Part shown: piece by piece, positions 25,881-34,107 of the stretch
Layout: every line of letters starts with the position of its first letter
Numbering within the stretch: the stretch's first letter is position 1
NCBI RefSeq assembly: GCF_037126435.1
Contig: NZ_CP147020.1
Location: forward strand, 2,221,293-2,285,292
Length of the DNA: 64,000 bases
From: Bernardetia sp. ABR2-2B
GTDB taxonomy: Bacteria > Bacteroidota > Bacteroidia > Cytophagales > Bernardetiaceae
Direction of reading: 5' to 3'
Program-made: the position numbers and the translations under genes
Notes under the pieces: generated by a model
Seen by the model: only the letters and a program-made list of their open reading frames with translations
What the model was told of the DNA's origin: nothing
Database searches by the model: none

Positions 25881-26092
25881 TGAAAAATATCTATTTGGGA
25901 AATAGTTTTGAAGTTTTTTTGAATTTGTAATGTATCTTTCCCCAAAAGAATTATCAATCTTTGATAGATATTTTATTTAGCAAAGGTTGATAGTTTTAAT
26001 TTCCCCCCGTTTCCACAATATTTATTTTATGGAATACGATTTTATATCAAAATACAAAATAATATACAGTATTTCTAAAATCACTAAAATAA

Positions 26093-27275
26093 TTACAGAC
26101 TATTGATATATTCAATCACTAGCTCAACTCCTTCTTCATCAATTACAGTTGTTCCTAAATAGGGCATTTCTCCACTTTGTAGAACTTCCTTAATTTTATC
26201 CTTATTATCTAAGATTCTAGTATTTGATATATCTGTCTCAAATCTAAAATCGTAACCTGTTCTTGCTGGTCTGCTCCATCCAGAAGGGCTATGACAATGA
26301 GCACAGTTCATTTCCATATAAGCCCTGCCTTTCTCTACTGATGTAACATTTAAACTTTTGTAGTTTGGAATTTTTGCAACTTGACTTTTATCAAAATCAT
26401 TTAGAATCTCAAGCGATTGTAAGTGTTCTAATTGATTGATACTTTCATTATTTCGTATTACATCTATATTTAGGTTTCTTAGCTTAGGACCTATCGGCAA
26501 AACTTCTGAATTGAGTTGGTGGCAAGAAATACATTCATTTTGATTCGGTACTTGATACCTAATTGTTCTGTTTATCCCAGACAGAGTTGTCCAACTGACT
26601 TGTGTATCATAACCATTTAATTTTAAGTCAGCATCCGTTTGTTCGTCATTCCAAACATAAGTAGCAACATTCCATAAACCCTCACTTTTAATAAGTAACC
26701 TTGTTTCTATTACCTTTTTGCCCAAAGTTGTATCTCTAACATCATTGAAATAATAAAATGTTTTGACCAAAATTGTTCCATTAGAAAAAATAGGAATACC
26801 ATTACCATCATATATCATTTTTTCTCCTGTGGGTAGTTTAACGAGCCTTTGTTTCTCAGCATAATTTGAAAATAAAGCTGAACTAAGTTCTAATAAATGG
26901 TATTCTGCAGAAGGATTCAATTTTTTAATCTCTCCTTGATAAATATTGTAGCTAGAGAGTTTATCTTCAAACTGCTCTGTTCTTGGTATTGGGAGAGAGT
27001 CTTCTTGCTCTGCACAAGAAAATAATATTAACGTGAACTCGGTATTAAAAACAGTTTGAAATATCTCTCTATCTACAAGGAAAGCTACTTTCGGTCTGCT
27101 CTAACGATACTGACCTACTTTTAATCAAGGTCAGCCCGAAAGGGCAGTACCGAAGATTAAAAAAAACAGGCTAACTATTTGACAATCAGTAGGTATAATC
27201 CCGAGTTTACGTTAATATTACTAATGAACATATAACCAGAGACAAGAATAAAAATAGGGAATTGTTATTTTTCAT
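26093..27275 (-). pseudogene. SO2930-type diheme cytochrome c lipoprotein, broken in its signal peptide by a mobile element
   Basis: The intact 3' part encodes two heme c motifs, NECISCHQLN and NCAHCHSPSG, with LPIGPKLRNLNID between them, matching the SO2930/HNE_0200 family. Without the insert at 27031-27212 and one 8-base target copy, the ATG at 27273-27275 reads into the frame. It gives the leader MKNNNSLFLFLSLV followed by ICSLVILFSC and AEQED, a perfect lipobox. With the insert the frame stops at TAA inside the element's end after 22 residues, and no ATG, GTG or TTG follows before codon TTG at 26920. Likely non-functional now. An untreated reading would call only a 275-aa leaderless protein. 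Confidence 0.85.
27031..27212. mobile_element. 182-bp miniature inverted-repeat element, copy 1
   Basis: The left end ACGTGAACTCGG (27031) and the right end CCGAGTTTACGT (to 27212) are inverted repeats with one mismatch. TAATATTA lies on both sides (27023-27030 and 27213-27220), an 8-bp target duplication confirmed by the rebuilt host gene. The interior holds palindromic words (GGTCTGCTCTAACGATACTG, CCGAAAGGGC) but no ORF. Confidence 0.92.
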
Positions 27276-27287
27276 TTGTAATTGTGA

Positions 27288-27441
27288 AGTTGTTTAAGAA
27301 TAGGAAAGCTAAGGTCTATATGTTACCAAACATGAATAGGAATTAGAAAACTAAAAATATCTGAAATACACTACCAAACGGTCTGCTCTACGAAGCTGAC
27401 CTATATGGAAATATAGTAGCAAGAATCATTCTTAAACAGGT
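27288..27441. mobile_element. 154-bp miniature element with the same ends as 14847-14980
   Basis: AGTTGTTTAAGAAT (27288-27301) and ATTCTTAAACAGGT (27428-27441) are inverted ends shared with the other copy. No clear target duplication is visible. The interior carries GGTCTGCTCTACGAAGCTGA, a word also present inside the unrelated element at 27031-27212. Confidence 0.55.
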
Positions 27442-27514
27442 TTGGTGTTTTAAAAACTATCTTCTCAATAGACGTATTTTTTTATTCTACCCCCTATTTG
27501 ATTTCAAATAAATT

Positions 27515-28261
27515 TTACAAATCATCATTATCAGCCTTTGGAGGTGTTCGGATTCCTACTAAAAGACTGCTCCACTCATCAGCTTTCCATAATCCTTTGT
27601 CATTGCGAGTTACTTTTATAGGACGTGGCGAATCTGCTCCCGAAGAAGGCACAAATAACTTTATTTTTCCTTCATCTTCTGAGCCACTATATTTATTTGT
27701 AGAAAAACTAAACTTCAAAGGCTTGTCAGATAAACTATATCCTTCTTGTGGAGATGTTTCCAAAACATAAGAGTTAGGTAAAAAAGGGTAGCGTTTGAGT
27801 TGGTCTTTTATCAAACGAAGGTCAGAAGGATTGGGAATATAGCCTTTATAACCTTTACTACTTTTTTGTAAGCGAGATTTTGCTACTGCCACAGTCAGAG
27901 GAGCTAAATCATTATCCGAAGAATTGACATACATCATACAAGCCACAATAAACATTGTTGCACCTCCTTTTGGTGTTGTGGAAATTTTATCACGAACTTC
28001 TAAAAACTCATCTATATTTTGAGGCAAACGGCTTATTTCAACTTCATTATTTTCTTCTTTGATAGATATTGAAGGCAAGTTATTGACTGGTTCTGATGTT
28101 TCTGTATTCTCTGTATTAGAAGATGTCGTTGTATTATTTTTTTCTTCTGTGGCAGAAGCTTCTGATTTTTCTATCTTGGTGTTTTCTTGTTTTTCTGATT
28201 TATTTTGACAGGAAACATTCAAAAAAAGTAAGCAGAGTAAAAAAAGAGAGTAACGTAACAT
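27515..28261 (-). CDS. lipoprotein, DUF6935-like
   Basis: The ATG at 28261 gives MLRYSLFLLCLLFLNVSC, a clean lipobox, rather than the TTG two codons upstream. A Ser/Thr/Glu/Asn-rich linker of about 50 residues (TEEKNNTTTSSNTENTETSE) follows, then a compact domain. The domain contains TTPKGGATMFIVACMMYVNS, VAVAKSRLQKSSKGYKGYIP and DSPRPIKVTRNDKGLWKADE. The central words resemble the DUF6935 family. Expected to be tethered to the outer or inner membrane on a flexible stalk. Function unknown. Confidence 0.65.
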   Translation of the reverse strand: MLRYSLFLLCLLFLNVSCQNKSEKQENTKIEKSEASATEEKNNTTTSSNTENTETSEPVNNLPSISIKEENNEVEISRLPQNIDEFLEVRDKISTTPKGGATMFIVACMMYVNSSDNDLAPLTVAVAKSRLQKSSKGYKGYIPNPSDLRLIKDQLKRYPFLPNSYVLETSPQEGYSLSDKPLKFSFSTNKYSGSEDEGKIKLFVPSSGADSPRPIKVTRNDKGLWKADEWSSLLVGIRTPPKADNDDL

Positions 28262-28309
28262 AAGCAATAAGTAAAGTTTGGTGAAATAATGTAAGTAGAA
28301 AAACTTATT

Positions 28310-29059
28310 TTAAGAAGCAACGGAAGGCTCTCCTCTCATCAAAACAAACTCATTAAAACTTGGCTCTTCTTTTATTTCCAAACGAATTTCTCCCACTTGA
28401 ATAAGCTCTAAAATAGCTAAAAAGTTAAAAACGACCAAAACACGGTTTCCACTTTCTTTCAAGACTTCTATAAAATCTACTCGTTCATTATTCAAGACCT
28501 TCTGAATCAAATATGCTCTTTGATTATTTACGCTGTATGGATAGGGTTTTATATTATTTAATTTTGGCTTTGAAAGCTCGTGCAGTTCCATTGCATTCTG
28601 AAAAGCCTTTAGGAGTTTGTACAAATCTACATCTTCCAAATCTACATCTTCTGGACGGACTTTATTAAGCGATTTGAGTTCTGAAATAATATTTCCTCTC
28701 ACTTCTCTAGCCAAAGCATCATCTTCTAAGTTAGAAAGCTGCTGAATAACAGGACGGTAACGCTTGTATTCTAAAAGCTGTTGGATAAGTTCTTTTCTTG
28801 GGTCAATAATATTTCCTTCTTCATCCACCTGCTCACGAGGAAGTAGCATTTTTGCTTTTATTTGCATGAGCGTGGCAGCTACTACAATAAATTCACTTGC
28901 CAGTTCAATATTCATTTGTTCTAGCGCACGGATATACTCCAAAAAATCAGTCGTTACTTTGGTAATCGGAATATCATAAATATCTAATTCGTCCCTCTCA
29001 ATAAAGAAAAGTAACAAATCAAATGCGCCTTCAAAAACGGGTATTTTTATTTCGTACAT
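28310..29059 (-). CDS. scpA: segregation and condensation protein A
   Basis: The kleisin subunit of the Smc-ScpAB chromosome condensation complex. It has the conserved start YEIKIPVFEGAFDLLLFFIE, then DELDIYDIPITKVTTDFLEY, and EFIVVAATLMQIKAKMLLPR, all typical of ScpA N-termini. The C-terminal winged helix (LVVFNFLAILELIQVGEIRL) binds Smc. At 249 aa it is complete. There is no scpB in the window. The gene lies downstream of a small hypothetical gene and upstream of the DUF6935-like lipoprotein by 48 bases. Confidence 0.93.
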   Translation of the reverse strand: MYEIKIPVFEGAFDLLLFFIERDELDIYDIPITKVTTDFLEYIRALEQMNIELASEFIVVAATLMQIKAKMLLPREQVDEEGNIIDPRKELIQQLLEYKRYRPVIQQLSNLEDDALAREVRGNIISELKSLNKVRPEDVDLEDVDLYKLLKAFQNAMELHELSKPKLNNIKPYPYSVNNQRAYLIQKVLNNERVDFIEVLKESGNRVLVVFNFLAILELIQVGEIRLEIKEEPSFNEFVLMRGEPSVAS

Positions 29060-29142
29060 AGATGCAAAGTTAGAAATATGAAGTTAGGTTTTAGAAGTTA
29101 TTTGATAGATGTAATAAAAAAATGAGTCTAATTAAATTTCTG

Positions 29143-29364
29143 TTATGTAGATTTTACTTCATAATATCGATTAATTGCCTTATTAATTACTAATAATAGA
29201 TCATTTCCATGGTATTGAATTGTGCCTTCTATAGATTTTACCCTACTAATTACAACTGTAATTTTATCTTTTTCTCTTGCTCCATCAAGTTTAACTAGAA
29301 CAATATTACTCTCTTCTTTTATTTTTTCTAATTGCTCAAAGGCTTCTTCTAGGTTATATTTCAT
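29143..29364 (-). CDS. small hypothetical protein
   Basis: A 73-aa charged protein (MKYNLEEAFEQLEKIKEESN, later ISRVKSIEGTIQYHGNDLLL) with a helix followed by strands. No cysteines, signal or membrane segment. Not recognised. Its clean ATG and composition make it a plausible gene, 83 bases upstream of scpA on the same strand. Confidence 0.55.
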   Translation of the reverse strand: MKYNLEEAFEQLEKIKEESNIVLVKLDGAREKDKITVVISRVKSIEGTIQYHGNDLLLVINKAINRYYEVKST

Positions 29365-29675
29365 TGTTTTTTAGTTAAAAAAAGTAATTAAATTTATGAC
29401 TTCTTCCTATTCTCAATAAATAATTTTTCTCGTTCTAGCTCTGCTTTTAGCAAAAACAACTTTGTCAGTAGTTTTTTGGTAATCCAAAATAACTCTGACA
29501 ATAGTTCTATAATAAACTATTGTCAAAGTCTGATTACAGACTATTTACAAAGTTTCAATTTATCTTCTTTTCCAAAATATCTAAAGAAAATTAAAATCAT
29601 CATCATCAAATTCTAATTTTTCATTGTATTCGTGAAGGAGACTTTATTCAATATTTTAAGTAAAATTTTATGGCG
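29365..29675. other. intergenic region with nested hairpins and a gene-end remnant
   Basis: It holds a 40-base palindromic element (29515-29554) identical to 43567-43606. An overlapping hairpin GACAATAGTT/AACTATTGTC surrounds its left side near 29497-29523. At about 29587-29620 there is a copy of the 3' end of the zinc-ribbon gene at 30372. No intact gene. Confidence 0.7.
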
Positions 29676-30242
29676 TTACAATCTAAAAAATAATTCTTTC
29701 ATATCGATTACTTCTGCAAATTCTTTATTTAGACTTGCTAAAGTAGTTTGATGAATTATTTCTGATGAAAATTTTTCTCCGTTTACTCCAATTCTGTCAA
29801 ATGTAGCTGTTGCATCAGATATTAATAATGTCTCAAAGCCAAAATTACCAGCCATTCTTGTTGTTGTTGAAACACAATGATTTGTTGTTAGTCCTACAAT
29901 TACTAAATTTTTGATATTCTGCTTTTCTAACCTTTCTTTTAAATCTGTTCCTATGAAAGCACTATTTACATTTTTTTTGATTACAGGCTCTCCTTTCAAA
30001 GGTTTTACTTCATTTTTTATCTCAAATCCTGCGTGAGATTCATGCAACCTTGAAGTAGGAGTTTGAGAACTATGAACAATATGAAAAATAGGTAGGTTTA
30101 GTTCTCGCCATTTGCTTAAAATTTGTCCTGATTTTTGTTCAGCATCTTTGTTATTTCGATTGCCTCCCCAATACTCTTCCTCATCAAAAGCTTTCTGAAT
30201 ATCAATCAAAAGTAGTGCTATTTTTTTTTGTCTTAATTTCAT
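29676..30242 (-). CDS. isochorismatase-family cysteine hydrolase
   Basis: A 188-aa alpha/beta hydrolase of the isochorismatase/nicotinamidase superfamily. The catalytic triad is visible: Asp in LLLIDIQKAF, Lys in VIKKNVNSAFIGTDLKERL and Cys in VIVGLTTNHCVSTTTRMAGN (Cys near 128, the GLTTNHCV form). ATATFDRIGVNGEKFS follows as in family members acting on amides. The substrate is not set by sequence. It is a single gene on the minus strand. Confidence 0.9.
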   Translation of the reverse strand: MKLRQKKIALLLIDIQKAFDEEEYWGGNRNNKDAEQKSGQILSKWRELNLPIFHIVHSSQTPTSRLHESHAGFEIKNEVKPLKGEPVIKKNVNSAFIGTDLKERLEKQNIKNLVIVGLTTNHCVSTTTRMAGNFGFETLLISDATATFDRIGVNGEKFSSEIIHQTTLASLNKEFAEVIDMKELFFRL

Positions 30243-30312
30243 TTTATATGTTGTTTTTTTGATAAATATTATTTCACATACAGAATAAAGATGTAATTTA
30301 AGTAACTCGAAA

Positions 30313-30348
30313 GAGAATAGAATCAGAATTTATCTAATTTCTATTCTC
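30313..30348 (-). terminator. terminator after the zinc-ribbon gene
   Basis: GAGAATAGAA (30313-30322) pairs with TTCTATTCTC (30339-30348). On the minus strand a short T-run follows. Located 24 bases past the stop at 30372. Confidence 0.65.
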
Positions 30349-30371
30349 CCTTTTCAATCTTTAAAGAAAAA

Positions 30372-30575
30372 CTAAAACTCCAAATCATCATCATCAAATT
30401 CTAATTTTTCATCGCACTCAAAACAAAAAAGTTCTGTCGGACTATCATCTTCTACTAGCATTGATTCTTGAAAAACAAGTTTTCCATCTTCTGCTGAAAA
30501 TAAATCAAAATGATTGGGTTTGGTTACAAACTCGTTGCCACCACAAGACTCACAAATATATTTTTCTGTTGCCAT
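30372..30575 (-). CDS. small zinc-ribbon protein
   Basis: A 67-aa protein with two Cys pairs, CESCGG (residues 8-13) and CFECDEKL near residue 51, spaced as a zinc ribbon. The tail is strongly acidic (LEFDDDDLEF). No signal peptide. It probably binds zinc in the cytoplasm. A similar acidic tail sequence exists as a broken copy near 29590-29620. Confidence 0.65.
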   Translation of the reverse strand: MATEKYICESCGGNEFVTKPNHFDLFSAEDGKLVFQESMLVEDDSPTELFCFECDEKLEFDDDDLEF

Positions 30576-30646
30576 TTTTTTATAGACTGGTTGAATATTT
30601 TAGTAACATACTGAATCAGATGTTACATTTTTTCAAATTTACACAC

Positions 30647-30685
30647 AAAAAAGCGTATTGCAACTAAATTACAATACGCTTTTTT
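30647..30685. terminator. bidirectional terminator
   Basis: AAAAAAGCGTATTG (30647-30660) pairs with CAATACGCTTTTTT (30672-30685). It follows the stop at 30708 on the minus strand and includes flanking A and T tracts. Confidence 0.9.
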
Positions 30686-30707
30686 AAAAAATTTAGAATG
30701 TTATTTT

Positions 30708-31460
30708 TTAATTTTCAATAACAAGTTTGCGTTCGATAATCTGATTTCCAATTTTAATTTTGAGATTATAAATGCCATTTTTCAAGAAATCAGTTTTATA
30801 ATTGATTTTTTGGCTTCCTGCTTCGTATTCTTCTTTTACAACTTCATAACTCTCTAAAGTTTGAAGATTATAAATTTTGATTTCTACTGCTGATTTTTCT
30901 TTTAAGTTCAAAGCAATATTTACAAAGTCTGAGGTGGGATTAGGAAAAATATTGATAGCAATTTCTTCTACTGTTTTTTCTGTTTTCTCTTCTTTGATTT
31001 CTTTCTTTTTTAGTGTAATTAAAATTACTCCGTTTGCACCTCGTGAACCATAAAGAGCTGTTGCTACTGCTCCTTTTAAAACTGTAATTGATTCAATATC
31101 TTCTGGAGAAATTGTAGTTAAAACAAAATCACTTTCTTGTAGTATTCCGTCTATTATACACAATGGGCGATTATTTCCATTAAATGTTCCACAACTTCTT
31201 ATTCTAATTGTAGTTTTGGTTGTGTCTTTTACTGTTTGTGTTGTGTCCTTTACTTTAGCTTCATAATGAGGAACACCATTTATATTAACAGTTGGTAAAG
31301 GCTTATCATCAACAAGTGTTATTACTTGAATACAAACTATTTTACCAGCTAGTGCAGTTTGTATAGTGGTTGTATCTATCTGCCCAAAAACTAAACTTTC
31401 CTGTCCTCTAATAAAAAATAAAACAGAAATGATAAAAACGATTTGATAGATTTTTTTCAT
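30708..31460 (-). CDS. stand-alone TonB-plug domain fused to a T9SS type A sorting domain
   Basis: A 250-aa secreted protein with an N-terminal signal region ([19 protein letters not shown]). Residues 85-135 read as the plug domain of SusC-type receptors: [15 protein letters not shown], then [20 protein letters not shown], then [16 protein letters not shown] short charged linker leads to a C-terminal T9SS type A domain ([20 protein letters not shown], ending [11 protein letters not shown]). There is no beta-barrel, so it cannot be a transporter alone. A surface-exported plug is an unusual architecture. It may interact with receptors or surface assemblies, but that is speculation. Confidence 0.85.
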   Translation of the reverse strand: MKKIYQIVFIISVLFFIRGQESLVFGQIDTTTIQTALAGKIVCIQVITLVDDKPLPTVNINGVPHYEAKVKDTTQTVKDTTKTTIRIRSCGTFNGNNRPLCIIDGILQESDFVLTTISPEDIESITVLKGAVATALYGSRGANGVILITLKKKEIKEEKTEKTVEEIAINIFPNPTSDFVNIALNLKEKSAVEIKIYNLQTLESYEVVKEEYEAGSQKINYKTDFLKNGIYNLKIKIGNQIIERKLVIEN

Positions 31461-31516
31461 AACAGGAGATTGATTTTAAGGCAATTTATTATTTGACTCT
31501 CTAAAACCATACGCAC

Positions 31517-31555
31517 AAAAAAAATGTATTGCTGCAAAGAACAATACATTTTTTT
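31517..31555. terminator. terminator-like hairpin upstream of the plug gene
   Basis: AAAAAAAATGTATTG (31517-31531) pairs with CAATACATTTTTTT (31542-31555). On the minus strand it lies 65 bases after the stop of the leucine-type dehydrogenase. Confidence 0.88.
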
Positions 31556-31575
31556 ATGTTTTATAACTTTTTCAA

Positions 31576-31604
31576 CCGTCAACGAGGCGTTGCCGTCGTT
31601 GAGG
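31576..31604. repeat. short intergenic element, copy 3 of 4
   Basis: Identical over 29 bases to copy 1 (3804-3832). It lies 16 bases after the stop of the dehydrogenase on the minus strand. Confidence 0.8.
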
Positions 31605-31619
31605 ATTTGATAAAGAAAA

Positions 31620-32714
31620 TTATCTTACTGTCTTGATATGAGCAATTTGGTCAATTCTCTCTTGTGCAATCTGAATAGCTACATCTTGAGCGTTTTTGTT
31701 TTCAGATTGTGAAGTATTGATCACTTCCAAACACATATCATAAAGGCGTTCTGTTTTTTGAACGACCCACTCACGAGGAAGAGATGCAAATTCAGAATAA
31801 ACATTGATTACACCACCCGAATTAATCAAAAAGTCTGGAACATAAATAATTTCACGCTCAAGACAAGCATTTCCGTGTATCGTTTCGTCTTTAAGCTGAT
31901 TGTTTGCACAACCTGCAATGATTTGACATTTCAAACGGCTCAATGTTTCATCATTTACTGTCGCTCCAAGCGCACACGGAGAATAAATATCAACATCTAA
32001 ATCATAAATTTCATCTAAGCCTACAATTTCTACTTTGTATTTCTTTGCAATATCTATCAGACGGTCTTCATAGACATCCGTAACATAGATTTTTGCACCT
32101 TCTTTTGATAAATGCTCAATGATATATTCGCCTACGTGTCCTGCACCTTGAATAGAAACTTTTTTACCTTCTAAGCTATCACTTCCGTATAATTTTTTGG
32201 CTGCAGCTTTCATTCCCATATATGTACCCAAGGCAGTAAATGGAGAAGGGTCGCCCGAACCACCACGATTTTCATCCAAACCAGTTACGTGTTTGGTTTC
32301 CATAGCGATATAGCTCATATCAACTGTCGTCATTCCTACGTCTTCAGCTGTGATATACTTTCCGTTTAGGCTTTCTACGAATTTACCAAAACGACGCAAC
32401 AAAGGCTCATTTTTTTGAGTACGTGCATCGCCAATAATGACAGCTTTTCCACCACCTAGATTAAGTCCAGCGATAGAGTTTTTGTAAGACATGCCACGAG
32501 AAAGGCGAAGCGCATCAGTTACAGCTTCATTGCTAGTAGCATAATTCCACATTCTAGTTCCACCCAAGGCAGGCCCTAAAACAGTAGAGTGAACTCCAAT
32601 AATTGCACGAAGTCCAGAGTGTTTGTCTTGACAAAAAACGAGATTTTCGTGTCCCATTTTTTGCATGATTTCCATTACAGAATCAGTTGTCGGAGGTGTG
32701 AGTGTTTGTACCAT
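31620..32714 (-). CDS. Glu/Leu/Phe/Val dehydrogenase, leucine dehydrogenase type
   Basis: Catalyses NAD-dependent oxidative deamination of branched-chain amino acids or the reverse amination. The glycine-rich catalytic segment LSRGMSYKNSIAGLNLGGGK (residues 71-90) carries the substrate-binding and catalytic lysines (K78, K90). The nucleotide motif KVSIQGAGHVGEYIIEHLSK is in the C-terminal half. CVNDETLSRL-like loop residues and VPDFLINSGGVINVYSE complete the pattern. The 364-aa length fits the small leucine/phenylalanine branch, not the 450-aa glutamate branch. Substrate choice is inferred from length and motif. Confidence 0.9.
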   Translation of the reverse strand: MVQTLTPPTTDSVMEIMQKMGHENLVFCQDKHSGLRAIIGVHSTVLGPALGGTRMWNYATSNEAVTDALRLSRGMSYKNSIAGLNLGGGKAVIIGDARTQKNEPLLRRFGKFVESLNGKYITAEDVGMTTVDMSYIAMETKHVTGLDENRGGSGDPSPFTALGTYMGMKAAAKKLYGSDSLEGKKVSIQGAGHVGEYIIEHLSKEGAKIYVTDVYEDRLIDIAKKYKVEIVGLDEIYDLDVDIYSPCALGATVNDETLSRLKCQIIAGCANNQLKDETIHGNACLEREIIYVPDFLINSGGVINVYSEFASLPREWVVQKTERLYDMCLEVINTSQSENKNAQDVAIQIAQERIDQIAHIKTVR

Positions 32715-33201
32715 AATTTAAAGAGGAAAAGAGGTAATATGTGTGTGTTTATTGATGTAGTAGCAAGACAAGTCTTGCTTAAATAATTGTAGATACAATT
32801 ATAAATATAAAGAATTTTATTAATGTTGATTGCTCAAATTATTTCATTAGACCAAATATAATTTTGAAGTCTGTCTTTCGAAAGAATTTTATTTGCAGAG
32901 CGTTGTTTAGTAACTTCCTATTCACAAAAATATAATAATAATTGAATAAATCGCTATTTCATTGATAATCAGCTAGTAATAAAAAAAATTTCGCTGAAAA
33001 TCTATTTTGTAAAAAGTCTGTATTACAAAATAATAGTTCATTAACAAACAATATTGCATTGTGAATTAATTGTTAAATAAGTTAAAATCAGTAGGAAATT
33101 TTTTTTGTTTTTTTTTAAAAAAAAGTTCATCTTTTTTGCTCAAATTAACCTTTACAGTAAATTTTGCGTTAATTTACCTTTCTTATCCACTCAAAAATGC
33201 T
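32715..33201. other. intergenic region between divergent genes with two palindromes
   Basis: 487 bases. AGCAAGAC/GTCTTGCT at 32762-32779 surrounds two bases. AATTGTA/TACAATT at 32785-32800 surrounds GA. The remainder is AT-rich DNA, presumably the divergent promoters. No gene seen. Confidence 0.55.
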
Positions 33202-34099
33202 ATGAAATATATTCGGAAATTATTAAATCCTCTTATTCCTTTTCTTGTTTTGCTTATAATTTTGGCTAAGATGAGTTATGACCATTTTTCAAAGTTAGAA
33301 GATTATACGGAGGAGGAAAATAAACTTTTAATGGCTAACATTGATAACCTTAGAGAAATACATAAAAAAAAGTGTGTACGATTGGAAGTATTATAAATAC
33401 TTTCCAAGAAAACAAGGTAACGATTGTAGTTTTGATTCCTTAACAAGGATAAATGAAGAAAAAATTAATTTGCTTAAAGAATTATATGAGCGTTATTATC
33501 TTCAAAACAGTCAATATATTATGACTAATAATCTTATTTTTGGAAACACTCAGTACAGAATAAATGGAAAAATTATAGCATTATTTAGGAATTACGTTTC
33601 CGAGGTTCAAAAAGTAGATAGTGTACTTATACCTATTTTTAAAGATTATGAGTTTAATAATGGTATTTCTGAAACAGAGCTTCAACGTTTGTATGTTTCT
33701 AAAAACAAAAAAGAGTTAGAGTATATCATCTCTTTATTTGCAACAGAAATAACTATAATCCATAATAGAGCAATTGAAGAGTTTATTTATCAAAAGGTAT
33801 TTTTAAGGGAGAGTAAATTTCTTCGTAAAAACACTCAAATTATTCCCATTTTGAACACAGATAGCAGCTCCCTACAAATAGAAACACCTCTTTTTTTGGC
33901 ATTAGATACTACAGAAACAAAAATCAGGAAACAGCAGAAACCACATCAAATAGCGCATCATTTTTCAGAAAATAGTTGTTTTTTAGTTGTTGAAGGGAAA
34001 AGAGCTATGCAAAGCATAATGGACGACAAATTTTATATGACTGTGAGGACATTAAAAACAACAGAAAACTGTGATACCACATTTATTCGAAATTATTAA
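33202..34099 (+). pseudogene. membrane-anchored hypothetical gene, split by a one-base shift at an A8 tract
   Basis: The first frame starts at ATG 33202 with a membrane anchor (LLNPLIPFLVLLIILAKMSY) and a helical stretch (EEENKLLMANIDNLREIHKK). It stops soon after the A-run at 33364-33371. The second frame, displaced by one base, continues in the same style (SVYDWKYYKYFPRKQGNDCS) to 34099 without its own good start. Deleting one A joins them into one protein of about 298 aa. The cause may be sequencing error, phase variation, polymerase slippage or decay. The two-frame layout is seen directly. Function unknown. Confidence 0.7.
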
Positions 34100-34107
34100 A
34101 CTACAAA

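Noticed and set aside
33361-33375. Programmed -1 ribosomal frameshift
   Set aside because: Although A-AAA-AAG is a classical slippery site, the downstream frame needs +1 (or loss of one A), so -1 slippage would not reach it.
33341-34099. Independent gene starting at the second frame
   Set aside because: It has a poor start, no leader, and continues the style of the upstream frame. A single-base change in the A8 run explains both halves.
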